The notes under the pieces: generated by a model
Told to the model about the DNA's origin: nothing
What the model saw: only the letters and a program-made list of their open reading frames with translations
Database searches by the model: none
Assembly (NCBI GenBank): GCA_019115865.1
Contig: DXCT01000101.1
Span: 1 to 64,000, forward strand
DNA: 64,000 bases
Direction of reading: 5' to 3'
Source of the DNA: Candidatus Yaniella excrementavium
GTDB lineage: Bacteria; Actinomycetota; Actinomycetes; Actinomycetales; Micrococcaceae
Shown here: positions 1 through 7,733 of the stretch, one piece after another
Position numbering within the stretch: position 1 is the stretch's first letter
Layout: each line of letters opens with the position of its first letter
Position numbers and translations under genes: made by a program

Positions 1-992
1 GCGTCCATGCCGCCAGATTCGCCTGAGCCACCAGCACCCACCATGGTGTGTAGCTCGTCGATGAAAACGATAGTTTTCTCGTCCTCGGTCAGCTCATCGA
101 TCGCGCCGGTCAGGCGCTCTTCAAATTCACCACGATACTTTGTTCCGGCCAGCATACCTGCCAGATCCAAGGCAACAATGCGACGATCTTTCAGCTGTGC
201 TGGAACCTTGCCATCAATGATGGCCTGTGCCAGACCCTCGGCGATGGCGGTTTTACCGACACCGGCTTCACCGATCAGGACCGGGTTGTTTTTGGTACGG
301 CGAGCAAGCACTTCGATGGTTTGTTCAATCTCATCCTCGCGGCCGATGACTGGATCGAGTCGACCAGCCTGTGCTTCGGCCGTCAGGTCTAGGCCATACT
401 GTTCCAGCATGGAGTCTTCGGATGAGTCTTGATCGCTGATATGCTCGTGTGGCTGACCAGCGTGGGCTCCCTGGGCGCCAGCCTGCAGTGACTGCGGTGT
501 CACACCGGCCTGTGCCAGAAGTGATCCGGCAGGGGATTCTTGGTTCAGTACAAAGGCAAAGAATACATGCTCTGGGTCGATATAGGTTGAGCCAAAAGCA
601 CGAGCAACCTGGTAGCCGTCGAGTAGTACTTTTTGCGCTGAGGCGTTGAGCGATGCGGTTGCCTCACCTTTGTTTTCTTCGGGGGTAGGCAAGCGCTCGT
701 CCACAGCATCCATAATGGTTTGTGGGTCAGCTCCCGCCTGGCGCACGCCAGCGGCAGCAGGATCTTGGTCAAGCATAACGCGCAAGATATGGAGCGCATC
801 GACATCGATTTGACCACGTTCCACCGCGAATTTTGCGGCGGTCGCAACAACGTCATGGGTCTGCTTGCTCAGAAACCGGTTGAGGTCGACGGGCCGTCCT
901 TGTCGTCCAGCACGCTGTCCATGAAGATAGCGAGCAAGGAATTCGTCGAAGGAGTCGCCGTTGGAACCGGCGGGGCCGAAGAATGCAGGCAT
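1..992 (-). CDS. Clp/HSP100 AAA+ ATPase (ClpB/ClpC-like), 5' part only
   Basis: Runs off the left edge; about 330 N-terminal residues are present. Such proteins are hexameric unfoldases that disaggregate or feed proteins to a protease. The N-terminus ([20 protein letters not shown]) is followed by a Clp repeat domain (about residues 45-180). The first AAA+ module then begins with LDPVIGRE, a Walker A loop GEAGVGKTA, the pore-loop region [12 protein letters not shown] and a Walker B IVFIDELH just before the edge. The start is fixed by a strong AGGAGG five bases upstream of ATG 992. Two HspR-type operators flank the predicted promoter, so heat-shock control is likely. Whether it is ClpB (disaggregase) or a ClpC-type partner of ClpP cannot be settled without the middle and C-terminal domains. 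The Micrococcaceae-style N-terminus suggests the second HSP100 of this family. Confidence 0.9.
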   Translation of the reverse strand, partial: MPAFFGPAGSNGDSFDEFLARYLHGQRAGRQGRPVDLNRFLSKQTHDVVATAAKFAVERGQIDVDALHILRVMLDQDPAAAGVRQAGADPQTIMDAVDERLPTPEENKGEATASLNASAQKVLLDGYQVARAFGSTYIDPEHVFFAFVLNQESPAGSLLAQAGVTPQSLQAGAQGAHAGQPHEHISDQDSSEDSMLEQYGLDLTAEAQAGRLDPVIGREDEIEQTIEVLARRTKNNPVLIGEAGVGKTAIAEGLAQAIIDGKVPAQLKDRRIVALDLAGMLAGTKYRGEFEERLTGAIDELTEDEKTIVFIDELHTMVGAGGSGESGGMD

Positions 993-996
993 TATG

Positions 997-1030
997 TCCT
1001 CCTAGTTGGAGCACTTCGGTTCAGAAGTGC
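997..1030 (-). promoter_or_regulatory. Hairpins in the 5' leader of the Clp gene
   Basis: In the leader of the leftward clp transcript a 7-bp perfect stem (GCACTTC/GAAGTGC, + strand 1011-1017 and 1024-1030, six-base loop) lies just before the Shine-Dalgarno. Immediately after it, read on the transcript, CUCC can pair with the GGAG of the AGGAGG ribosome-binding site across a five-base loop. The first stem is seen directly. A role in sequestering the ribosome site, for example as a temperature-sensitive element, is inference; the second stem is only 4 bp. Confidence 0.4.
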
Positions 1031-1037
1031 GTCAAAA

Positions 1038-1058
1038 GTTGAGTGTATCTAACTCAAG
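1038..1058. promoter_or_regulatory. HspR operator (HAIR element) 1
   Basis: The sequence GTTGAGT-N7-ACTCAAG matches the actinobacterial HspR-associated inverted repeat CTTGAGT-N7-ACTCAAG at 13 of 14 positions, with the exact 7-base spacer. It lies downstream of the predicted -10 of the clp gene, so bound HspR would block transcription. HspR itself is not encoded in this window. Confidence 0.85.
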
Positions 1059-1075
1059 TAACAGGTCGTAGATAG

Positions 1076-1105
1076 AGATTATTCCTAGAACTGCTCATTT
1101 GGCAA
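1076..1105 (-). promoter_or_regulatory. Predicted sigma-70-type promoter of the Clp gene
   Basis: On the minus strand TTGCCA (1105-1100) and TAATCT (1081-1076) are spaced by 18 bases, placing the transcript start near 1069. The promoter sits between the two HAIR elements, the arrangement expected for HspR repression. Confidence 0.55.
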
Positions 1106-1109
1106 AAAA

Positions 1110-1130
1110 CCTGAGTCTTGTTGACTCAAC
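1110..1130. promoter_or_regulatory. HspR operator (HAIR element) 2
   Basis: CCTGAGT-N7-ACTCAAC matches the HAIR consensus at 12 of 14 positions with the correct spacer. It abuts the upstream side of the predicted clp -35. A TTGACT inside this element could also serve as the -35 of a rightward promoter for the ABC-importer operon (TTATTC 19 bases downstream), but that spacing is poor. Confidence 0.7.
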
Positions 1131-1263
1131 CGGCAATGCGGCATCTTATTCGGGGCCGTCGAGGTATTGCTGGGCGAAAATTTCAGACACGTTGATGTAA
1201 CATGGATCACACTAGACGCTTGTGCAATGCGCTAGTCAACACACCTTGTTGGAGGATAACTGC

Positions 1264-2883
1264 ATGATACGACCAAAACACTTTAGTGCCATCGCGCTGG
1301 CAGCTGCAGGGGCCCTGGTGCTCTCCAGCTGTGCGCCGGGCGGAAACGGCAACGAGGCCGAAAACGGTGAAGCCGCAGAACCAGTGGAGGGCGGTGGGGC
1401 CGTCTCGATTTATAATTGTGAACCACAGAATTTGCTGCCAGGCAACAGTACGGAAGTTTGCGGTTCAAAAGTTCTGGAACAGCTGTTTACTGGCCTCACG
1501 TCAGTAGATTACGACAACATCGAAACGGTTGCTGGTGTCGCGTCCAACTGGGAAAGCGACGACAACACCACCTGGACTTTCGAGCTGGAAGAAGGTTGGA
1601 CCTTTCATAATGGTGAAGAAATCACCGCGCAAACTTTTGTTGACACCTGGAATTGGACCGTTGATCCAGATAATGCGCAGGCCAACGCCGGATTTTACGA
1701 CAGCTTCCTGGGCTATAACGAAGTAGTCGACGGTGAAGCAGATGAACTCGAAGGTGTTCGGGCCATTGATGAGTACACTCTAGAAATTGAACTCGTCGAA
1801 CCATTTGGCGATCTGCCCATGATGCTGTCCTATACCGGGTTCTATCCGTTACCTGAAGAAGCCTTTGAAGATATCGACGCGTTCGAAAACGCACCGGTTG
1901 GTAACGGACAGTATCAAATGGACGGCGAGTGGGTCCACGATGTCGAAATCAATCAGGTGCGTTATGAAGACTGGCCAGGTGAAGAACCCGGTGTGCCTGA
2001 ACGCATCGAATGGCGACTATACAGTGACGTCGACACCGCCTACATGGATGTGCAATCGGGCGAACTCGATATCGTTGATCAAGCCCCACCCAACCGCTTT
2101 GTAAGCCTTGACGAGGACTTCGGTGACAATTGGGTTGCCTCTGAAACCTCATCATTTACCTATCTGGGCTTCCCGATGTATCAAGAAGAATTCGAAGACG
2201 TAGACATCCGCCATGCCGTTTCGAAGGCTATTGACCGTCAAGCAATCCTGGATTCAATCTTCGATGAGCGACACACTGCGGCCTACAGTATTATCCCACC
2301 AACCCTGCCGCAAGGCCGTGAAGAGGCATGCGGCGAAGCTTGTGAATACGACCCCGATGCTGCGGCTGACCTCTATGAGCAAGCCGGTGGACCAAGCGAG
2401 TTGACACTGTACTTTAACTCAGGTGCAGGACACGATGATTGGATGGAAGCTGTGGCAAATCAGTTGCAGCAAAATCTGCCTATTGACTCGATCAACTTTG
2501 AGTCTCTTGAATTTGCACAGTACCTCGACCTACAGGAAAGCGAAGAGATCACCGGTCCGTATCGTCTCGGCTGGGTGCTGTCCTATCCAAGTCCGCAGTA
2601 TGCAATGGAACCGATCTATACGACCGGTGCTTCTTCAAACTATTTTGGCTATGCCAGTGAAGAGTTCGACAATCTGATCGATGAGGCAAATGCTGCTGAA
2701 GAGGGCGAAGCAGACGAAATCTATCAGTCGGCCGAGGACGTTTTGCTCGAGGACATGCCGGCGGTACCACTGTGGTTCGCAGATCACCATACAGTGTTCT
2801 CGGATCGCATTGATGCAGACAGCATCAACGTGGATCCGCGTACGTTCCTTCGTGCGGAAGAAGTAGTCGTTACTGAACAGTGA
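1264..2883 (+). CDS. ABC importer substrate-binding lipoprotein, peptide family 5 (DppA/OppA type)
   Basis: The product is an extracytoplasmic solute receptor, probably for peptides, anchored to the outer face of the membrane by a lipid on Cys23 (lipobox LSSC after a short hydrophobic signal). The mature part has the family-5 pattern: an N-terminal lobe with FELEEGWTFHNGEEITA, a middle region with DIRHAVSKAIDR, and a C-terminal AVPLWFADHH. Length 539 aa is normal. ATG 1264 is chosen over the upstream in-frame ATG 1222 because GGAGG lies just before it and the signal peptide begins there. It heads an operon with two permeases and two ATPases. The mature protein is very acidic with only a few lysines. 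Two cysteine pairs (in NCEPQNLLPGNSTEVC and ACGEAC) could form disulfides. The exact substrate cannot be told. Confidence 0.92.
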   Translation: MIRPKHFSAIALAAAGALVLSSCAPGGNGNEAENGEAAEPVEGGGAVSIYNCEPQNLLPGNSTEVCGSKVLEQLFTGLTSVDYDNIETVAGVASNWESDDNTTWTFELEEGWTFHNGEEITAQTFVDTWNWTVDPDNAQANAGFYDSFLGYNEVVDGEADELEGVRAIDEYTLEIELVEPFGDLPMMLSYTGFYPLPEEAFEDIDAFENAPVGNGQYQMDGEWVHDVEINQVRYEDWPGEEPGVPERIEWRLYSDVDTAYMDVQSGELDIVDQAPPNRFVSLDEDFGDNWVASETSSFTYLGFPMYQEEFEDVDIRHAVSKAIDRQAILDSIFDERHTAAYSIIPPTLPQGREEACGEACEYDPDAAADLYEQAGGPSELTLYFNSGAGHDDWMEAVANQLQQNLPIDSINFESLEFAQYLDLQESEEITGPYRLGWVLSYPSPQYAMEPIYTTGASSNYFGYASEEFDNLIDEANAAEEGEADEIYQSAEDVLLEDMPAVPLWFADHHTVFSDRIDADSINVDPRTFLRAEEVVVTEQ

Positions 2884-2895
2884 TGCACTGCACTT

Positions 2896-2947
2896 GGATG
2901 TGTCCGGCTCGTTTAGCACGGATGTGCTTGTCGGGCCGGACACATCC
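2896..2947 (+). other. Long stem-loop between the receptor and permease genes
   Basis: A perfect 12-bp inverted repeat (GGATGTGTCCGG at 2896-2907, CCGGACACATCC at 2936-2947) encloses a smaller AGCAC/GTGCT stem. No T-run follows, so it is not a canonical terminator. Such structures between a binding-protein gene and its permease genes often protect the upstream mRNA or reduce downstream expression; that role is inferred here. Confidence 0.7.
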
Positions 2948-3012
2948 CACTGTGTATTAGGCTGCACCACCGTTAGTTTCAACCCCGGATGGGGCTTGAA
3001 CGAAGGACCCTT

Positions 3013-3936
3013 ATGCTGCGCTATATTCTTCGACGCATCTTACAGTTCATCCCGGTGATCTTACTATCGACGTTCATCGTGTATGCGCTAGTTTTTGCTA
3101 TCCCTGGCGACCCGATTCGGGCACTGAGCGGCGACCGGCCGATGCCAGAAGCAGTCCAACAGGCACTGCGGGATCAATACAACCTCGATGATCACCTCTT
3201 GATCCAATACTTTAAATACATGGCGGGAGTAGTCACTGGAGATTTTGGTACTACCTTCCAGGGTCGGCCTGTAGGCGATATTGTTACTCAGCGTTTACCA
3301 GTTACCTTGTACCTGGCCATGGTCGCCTTAATTTTCCAAACGGTTTTTGGGTTTATTGCTGGTACCCTGGCAGCCCTGTACCGGGATCGGTTTATCGATC
3401 GTTTAGTTCAAGTTGGGTCGGTGGCCGTCGTGGCAATTCCCGTGCTAGCGATTGCTTTTGGCTTGCAACTGTTATTTGGCCTCCAACTTGGATGGTTCCC
3501 GATAGCCGGGGCCAGCGCAGGGTTATCCAGTTACATCTTGCCCGGCTTTACCCTGGCAGCAGTTTCCACCGCGTTGGTGGCTCGCCTGCTGCGCAACTCG
3601 CTGGTTGAAACACTGGGCTCGGACTATGTACGAACCGCAACGGCAAAAGGGTTGCCCCGCTCCCGTGTTGTTGGTCGACATGCGATGCGCAACGCGCTCA
3701 TCCCCGTGGTGACATTTATCGGTGCAGACCTAGCCACCATGATTGGTGGTGCGATTATCACAGAGTCCGTCTTTAACCTGCCGGGTATTGGCCAACAGGT
3801 ATTCCAATCCATCCAACAACAAGAGGGCACCGTAGTCGTTGGCATCGTCACGATCTTGGTGATCTTTTTCGTTGTAGTCAATCTCATCGTTGACGTTGTC
3901 TACGCCTATCTCGATCCAAGGATTCGTTATGAGTGA
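3013..3936 (+). CDS. ABC importer permease, DppB/OppB type
   Basis: This 307-aa inner-membrane permease has about six transmembrane segments and belongs to the BPD_transp_1 family. The N-terminus MLRYILRRILQFIPVILL is the classical DppB start. The cytoplasmic EAA-type coupling loop is visible around DYVRTATAKGLPRSRVVGRH, and the C-terminus ends in VVNLIVDVVYAYLDPRIRYE. ATG 3013 is chosen because GAAGGA precedes it; an in-frame ATG at 2989 would add eight residues. It overlaps the next permease gene by eight bases, so the two are translationally coupled, and it forms the membrane pore together with that gene's product. Confidence 0.93.
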   Translation: MLRYILRRILQFIPVILLSTFIVYALVFAIPGDPIRALSGDRPMPEAVQQALRDQYNLDDHLLIQYFKYMAGVVTGDFGTTFQGRPVGDIVTQRLPVTLYLAMVALIFQTVFGFIAGTLAALYRDRFIDRLVQVGSVAVVAIPVLAIAFGLQLLFGLQLGWFPIAGASAGLSSYILPGFTLAAVSTALVARLLRNSLVETLGSDYVRTATAKGLPRSRVVGRHAMRNALIPVVTFIGADLATMIGGAIITESVFNLPGIGQQVFQSIQQQEGTVVVGIVTILVIFFVVVNLIVDVVYAYLDPRIRYE

Positions 3937-4837
3937 GCTCGTCGAAGCACAGTACGACCCGACAGAACCTGCACCAGGCAATGCATCAGAAGACGCCAGC
4001 CTGTGGAAGGATGCCTGGCGCAGTTTACGAACCAATCCGTGGTTCCTGATCTCGGCGTTCATTTTGGCAGTTATGTTAGTCATGGCAATCTTTCCCCAGG
4101 TATTTACTCAGACCAATCCACAAGAATGTCTGCTGGAACGTAGCCGACAACGCCCGACAGCTGAACACTGGTTTGGTACCGATATCCAGGGCTGTGACTA
4201 TTATGCCCGAGTAATCTATGGAGCACGTGCATCGATTGCGGTCGGGGTGGTGGTCGCCGCTCTGTCGGTATTCGTCTCGATCGTTCTAGGTTTAGTCGCC
4301 GGGTACTTTGGTGGTTGGGTTGATACACTCATCTCGCGTGCCGCTGATATGGTCTTTGCTATTCCGTATTTCTTGGGCGCTATCGTATTCCTCAATGTCT
4401 TAGAGTCCCGAGGAATCTTCGAAGTAGCTTTCGTGCTGACCATATTTACTTGGCCCATAACTATGCGCTTAATGCGCGGAGCTGTGATGGCCGTGGTCCA
4501 TAATGAATATGTCTTAGCCGCCCGAGCGATGGGGGCCGGTCACGTATCGATTATGCGGCGCCACATTCTGCCGAATTCGCTGGCGCCAATTCTTGGCTAC
4601 TCTTCCATTCTGGTCGGATTGATGATCTCGGCAGAAGCCGCACTGACCTTCTTAGGGGTTGGGTTGCAACTGCCATCGATTTCTTGGGGCCTGCAGTTGT
4701 CCAATGCACACGGTTATATTCAAACGGTGCCACACCTGCTGGTATTTCCGTTGATTTTTGTGGCCATCACCGTGTTTGCTTTCACGGTCATGGGCGATGC
4801 CATTCGTGATGCAATCGATCCGAAAGTGAAGAAATGA
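3929..4837 (+). CDS. ABC importer permease, DppC/OppC type
   Basis: A 302-aa second permease of the importer. It has a cytoplasmic N-terminal stretch with the DppC/OppC-type feature SLWKDAWRSLRTNPWFLISA, then about six membrane segments. The coupling loop EYVLAARAMGAGHVSIMRRH contacts an ATPase subunit. The C-terminus ([18 protein letters not shown]) is typical. The start at ATG 3929 has AAGGA upstream and lies inside the end of the preceding permease gene. The stop overlaps the next ATG by four bases (ATGA), which indicates one polycistronic message. Confidence 0.93.
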   Translation: MSELVEAQYDPTEPAPGNASEDASLWKDAWRSLRTNPWFLISAFILAVMLVMAIFPQVFTQTNPQECLLERSRQRPTAEHWFGTDIQGCDYYARVIYGARASIAVGVVVAALSVFVSIVLGLVAGYFGGWVDTLISRAADMVFAIPYFLGAIVFLNVLESRGIFEVAFVLTIFTWPITMRLMRGAVMAVVHNEYVLAARAMGAGHVSIMRRHILPNSLAPILGYSSILVGLMISAEAALTFLGVGLQLPSISWGLQLSNAHGYIQTVPHLLVFPLIFVAITVFAFTVMGDAIRDAIDPKVKK

Positions 4838-5874
4838 GGTCCTACGACGTGACGAATGAACAAGCGCCACTTCTAGAAGTCCGGGATCTGCACGTGGAAT
4901 TTCACACCAAAGCGGGTATCGCAGAAGCCATCAATGGATTGAACTTTACCCTTGAAGCCGGCGAAACCCTTGCGATTCTTGGTGAATCCGGTTCCGGAAA
5001 GTCTGTCACGGCACAGACCATAATGAGTATTCTGGATATCCCACCGGGGCAAATTACTGGCGGTCAGATCCTTTACCGTGGAGAAGATTTGCTCACCATG
5101 TCGGCTGAACGTCGGCGACGATTACGGGGTGGGAGCATCTCGATGATCTTTCAGGACGCACTATCAGCCCTCAACCCGGTTTATTCGGTGGGCTGGCAAA
5201 TCGCAGAGATGTTCCGCGTGCATCGGAAGATGAAACGACGTGAGGCTCAACATCAAGCCGTTGAACTGATGAAACGCGTTGGCATTCCCGCTGCTGAGGA
5301 ACGCATAGGGGACTACCCTCATGAGTTCTCCGGAGGCATGCGCCAGCGGATCATGATTGCGATGGCCATCGCTTTGGACCCGGAATTGTTAATCGCAGAC
5401 GAACCCACTACAGCACTTGATGTCACAGTCCAGGCACAGGTGATGCGTTTGTTGCAAGACCTGCAGGAAGAATTCGACATGGGGCTCATTCTGATCACTC
5501 ATGATTTAGGGGTCGTGGCTGACGTTGCGGATAAGATCGCTGTGATGTACGCGGGCCAGGTCATGGAAGCAGCTGACGTTTTTGAGATTTTCCAGCACCC
5601 TGCGCATCCATATACACAGGGGTTGCTGGAATCTATCCCGCGTATTGACGGGGCAGACGGGCGCCTTCGGGCAATAGAAGGTCTTCCACCCCAGCTGACA
5701 GATCTGCCGCAAGGTTGTCTGTTTCATCCGCGGTGTCCGATGGCGACTCAACTGTGTGTCGACAAGCGTCCCGAACTCGAGCCGGTAGTGGAGGAACATT
5801 TGTCAGCTTGCCACTATCGTCATCATCTCCACCCGGCCACGAAGGAGGGTCAGCATGACACCCCAGAATACTGA
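4834..5874 (+). CDS. ABC importer ATPase, DppD/OppD type
   Basis: This 346-aa cytoplasmic ATPase energises the importer. Visible motifs are Walker [12 protein letters not shown]-loop FQDAL, signature EFSGGMRQR, Walker [13 protein letters not shown] and the H-loop ITHDLG. The C-terminal oligopeptide-transporter domain carries the cysteine pattern [15 protein letters not shown] plus a final C before HYRHH, which in this family can bind a cofactor such as an Fe-S cluster. The start shown is ATG 4834, overlapping the permease stop. GTG 4849 has GAGG at a better distance and may be the real start, shortening the protein by five residues. Confidence 0.92.
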   Translation: MRSYDVTNEQAPLLEVRDLHVEFHTKAGIAEAINGLNFTLEAGETLAILGESGSGKSVTAQTIMSILDIPPGQITGGQILYRGEDLLTMSAERRRRLRGGSISMIFQDALSALNPVYSVGWQIAEMFRVHRKMKRREAQHQAVELMKRVGIPAAEERIGDYPHEFSGGMRQRIMIAMAIALDPELLIADEPTTALDVTVQAQVMRLLQDLQEEFDMGLILITHDLGVVADVADKIAVMYAGQVMEAADVFEIFQHPAHPYTQGLLESIPRIDGADGRLRAIEGLPPQLTDLPQGCLFHPRCPMATQLCVDKRPELEPVVEEHLSACHYRHHLHPATKEGQHDTPEY

Positions 5875-6895
5875 ATTAGATCCCTATGCAGATCAAGAGG
5901 TCGTGCTGGAGGTTCAAGGGCTGGTTAAACACTTTCCACTGCGACAAGGCGTGATTTTCCAGAAGCAAGTCGGTGCTGTTCAGGCTGTGGACGGTGTGGA
6001 TCTGCAGTTGCGGCGCGGGGAAACCTTGGGCATCGTGGGAGAATCTGGTTGTGGTAAATCGACACTGGCGAAACTGTTGGTTCGACTAGAAGACCCGGAT
6101 GAAGGCCAGATCCTCTTCCGCGGCGAGGATTTTCTGGCGGTATCAGGCGAGCGCCTACGTCACTTACGCCGCAAAATTCAGGTGATCTTTCAGGACCCCT
6201 ATACGTCGTTGAACCCCAGAATGTCGGTCGGTGACATTATAGCGGAGCCCTTCCGTGTGCATCCTGATATCAAACCGAAACAAGGTATTCGTAGCAGAGT
6301 TCAGGAACTGTTAGATGTTGTGGGGCTGAACCCCGACCATATTAACCGGTACCCCCATCAGTTCTCAGGCGGTCAGAGACAACGCATCGGGATAGCCCGC
6401 GGTCTGGCACTGAATCCCGATGTAATCATTCTCGATGAGCCGGTTTCAGCCCTGGACGTTTCCGTGCAAGCTCAAGTGATGAACTTACTGGATGACCTCC
6501 AACAAGAATTCGGGCTGTCCTATATATTTATCGCCCACGACCTATCGGTGGTTCGCCATATTTCAGATCGAGTTGGCGTCATGTATCTCGGCAAAATTGT
6601 GGAGCTCGGAAGCGAAGAAGGAATATATGGTGCCGCTGCTCACCCCTATACGCAAGCACTGCTCTCAGCGGTGCCATTGCCCGATCCCACGCTGCGCGGT
6701 CGACGAGAACAAATAGTGCTGCCGGGTGACCCACCGAGTCCAGCCAATCCGCCCTCGGGTTGCCGATTCCGCACAAGGTGCTGGAAAGCAACCGAGATCT
6801 GTGCCGAACAGACCCCAGAATTAGTCGTTAGAGAAGGCACCAATCATCCATCGGCTTGCCATCATGCCGAAGTTCGAGATGAGCAACTTCTCTAA
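5855..6895 (+). CDS. ABC importer ATPase, DppF/OppF type
   Basis: A 346-aa partner ATPase that should form a heterodimer with the preceding one. Motifs are Walker [12 protein letters not shown]-loop [10 protein letters not shown], signature QFSGGQRQR, Walker [13 protein letters not shown] and H-loop IAHDLS. The C-terminal domain again has the CRFRTRC...C...C cysteine pattern of the family. A strong GGAGG precedes ATG 5855, which lies 20 bases inside the previous gene. The operon ends here: its TAA shares four bases (CTAA) with the stop of the convergent exonuclease gene, leaving no room for an intrinsic terminator. Confidence 0.93.
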   Translation: MTPQNTELDPYADQEVVLEVQGLVKHFPLRQGVIFQKQVGAVQAVDGVDLQLRRGETLGIVGESGCGKSTLAKLLVRLEDPDEGQILFRGEDFLAVSGERLRHLRRKIQVIFQDPYTSLNPRMSVGDIIAEPFRVHPDIKPKQGIRSRVQELLDVVGLNPDHINRYPHQFSGGQRQRIGIARGLALNPDVIILDEPVSALDVSVQAQVMNLLDDLQQEFGLSYIFIAHDLSVVRHISDRVGVMYLGKIVELGSEEGIYGAAAHPYTQALLSAVPLPDPTLRGRREQIVLPGDPPSPANPPSGCRFRTRCWKATEICAEQTPELVVREGTNHPSACHHAEVRDEQLL

Positions 6896-7644
6896 CGTCG
6901 CTGTTCTACCGGCCAATCTCGCGACACGGTTGCGTCAGGGTTTTTGCGTCGTAAGTACTGTTCAAAACTAGCCGCCTGGTCAGATTTCCAGCGAATTTGC
7001 TGGTTGAAGAGCTGCTCCAGCGGCATGTTGAATTTATCCGGGAACTTCGTGGCGATGGCCTTGCATACCTGCACTGCGGCGATGGAGTCTGCCTGAGAGG
7101 TATGCGCGTTTTCTAGTACAACTTCGTAGTGCTCGCAGGCTGCCGTCAACGTGCGCTTACCCTTGCGGTAGGTATCAGCATACTTATCAAGAACAAACGG
7201 GTCGATAATGCCAACAACGGGAAGTTTCTCCATATTTCGACGAGCTAACTCGTTGGCCAACACAGTGAAGTCATATACTCCGTTATAGGCGACAACGGGG
7301 ACCCTGTGATGCATGAAGTCCTGCAATGTGGCAACGATTTCAGTGAGCCCCTGGGTGGCATCCATTCCATGGCTCTGGGCATGCTCTGTGGACACGCCGT
7401 GCACTGCTGCCGCCTCCGCTGGTATTTCAACACCCGGGTCAATCAGCCACTCGGCATTTGCCCGCATTTGGCCATCGGGGTCCATCAGCACGATTGAAGC
7501 TGTGACGATTCGGGCCTCATGCGGATTTGGGCCGGTGGTTTCTAAGTCGAAGCCCACCATGGAACCGGTGTGCCACGGATCGTCCGGGCCAGGGATGACT
7601 AACACGTTGTCAGGATTGATCATGCCTCCAAAATACCTTGTCAT
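6892..7644 (-). CDS. DEDDh 3'-5' exonuclease (DnaQ/epsilon-like)
   Basis: A 250-aa exonuclease of the RNase T/DnaQ fold. The four acidic residues and histidine are visible: Exo [10 protein letters not shown], Exo [19 protein letters not shown] and Exo [13 protein letters not shown] (DEDDh type). These enzymes trim 3' ends of DNA or RNA. No polymerase or BRCT domain is attached, so it is a stand-alone exonuclease rather than the certain proofreading subunit. Two starts are possible, ATG 7644 (MTRYFGG) and ATG 7623 (MINPD); both have a GGAG motif placed too close, so the choice is uncertain. It is divergent from adnA across about 89 bases, next to a helicase-nuclease operon. Confidence 0.85.
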   Translation of the reverse strand: MTRYFGGMINPDNVLVIPGPDDPWHTGSMVGFDLETTGPNPHEARIVTASIVLMDPDGQMRANAEWLIDPGVEIPAEAAAVHGVSTEHAQSHGMDATQGLTEIVATLQDFMHHRVPVVAYNGVYDFTVLANELARRNMEKLPVVGIIDPFVLDKYADTYRKGKRTLTAACEHYEVVLENAHTSQADSIAAVQVCKAIATKFPDKFNMPLEQLFNQQIRWKSDQAASFEQYLRRKNPDATVSRDWPVEQRR

Positions 7645-7733
7645 CGCTCCGATCGGGGAGGATTCAGCGGCGTGTGGACACCGTCCGACGCTGTGGATAC
7701 TTTTTGGGTGGCCCTTTGAGTAAAAGTGGTTCA

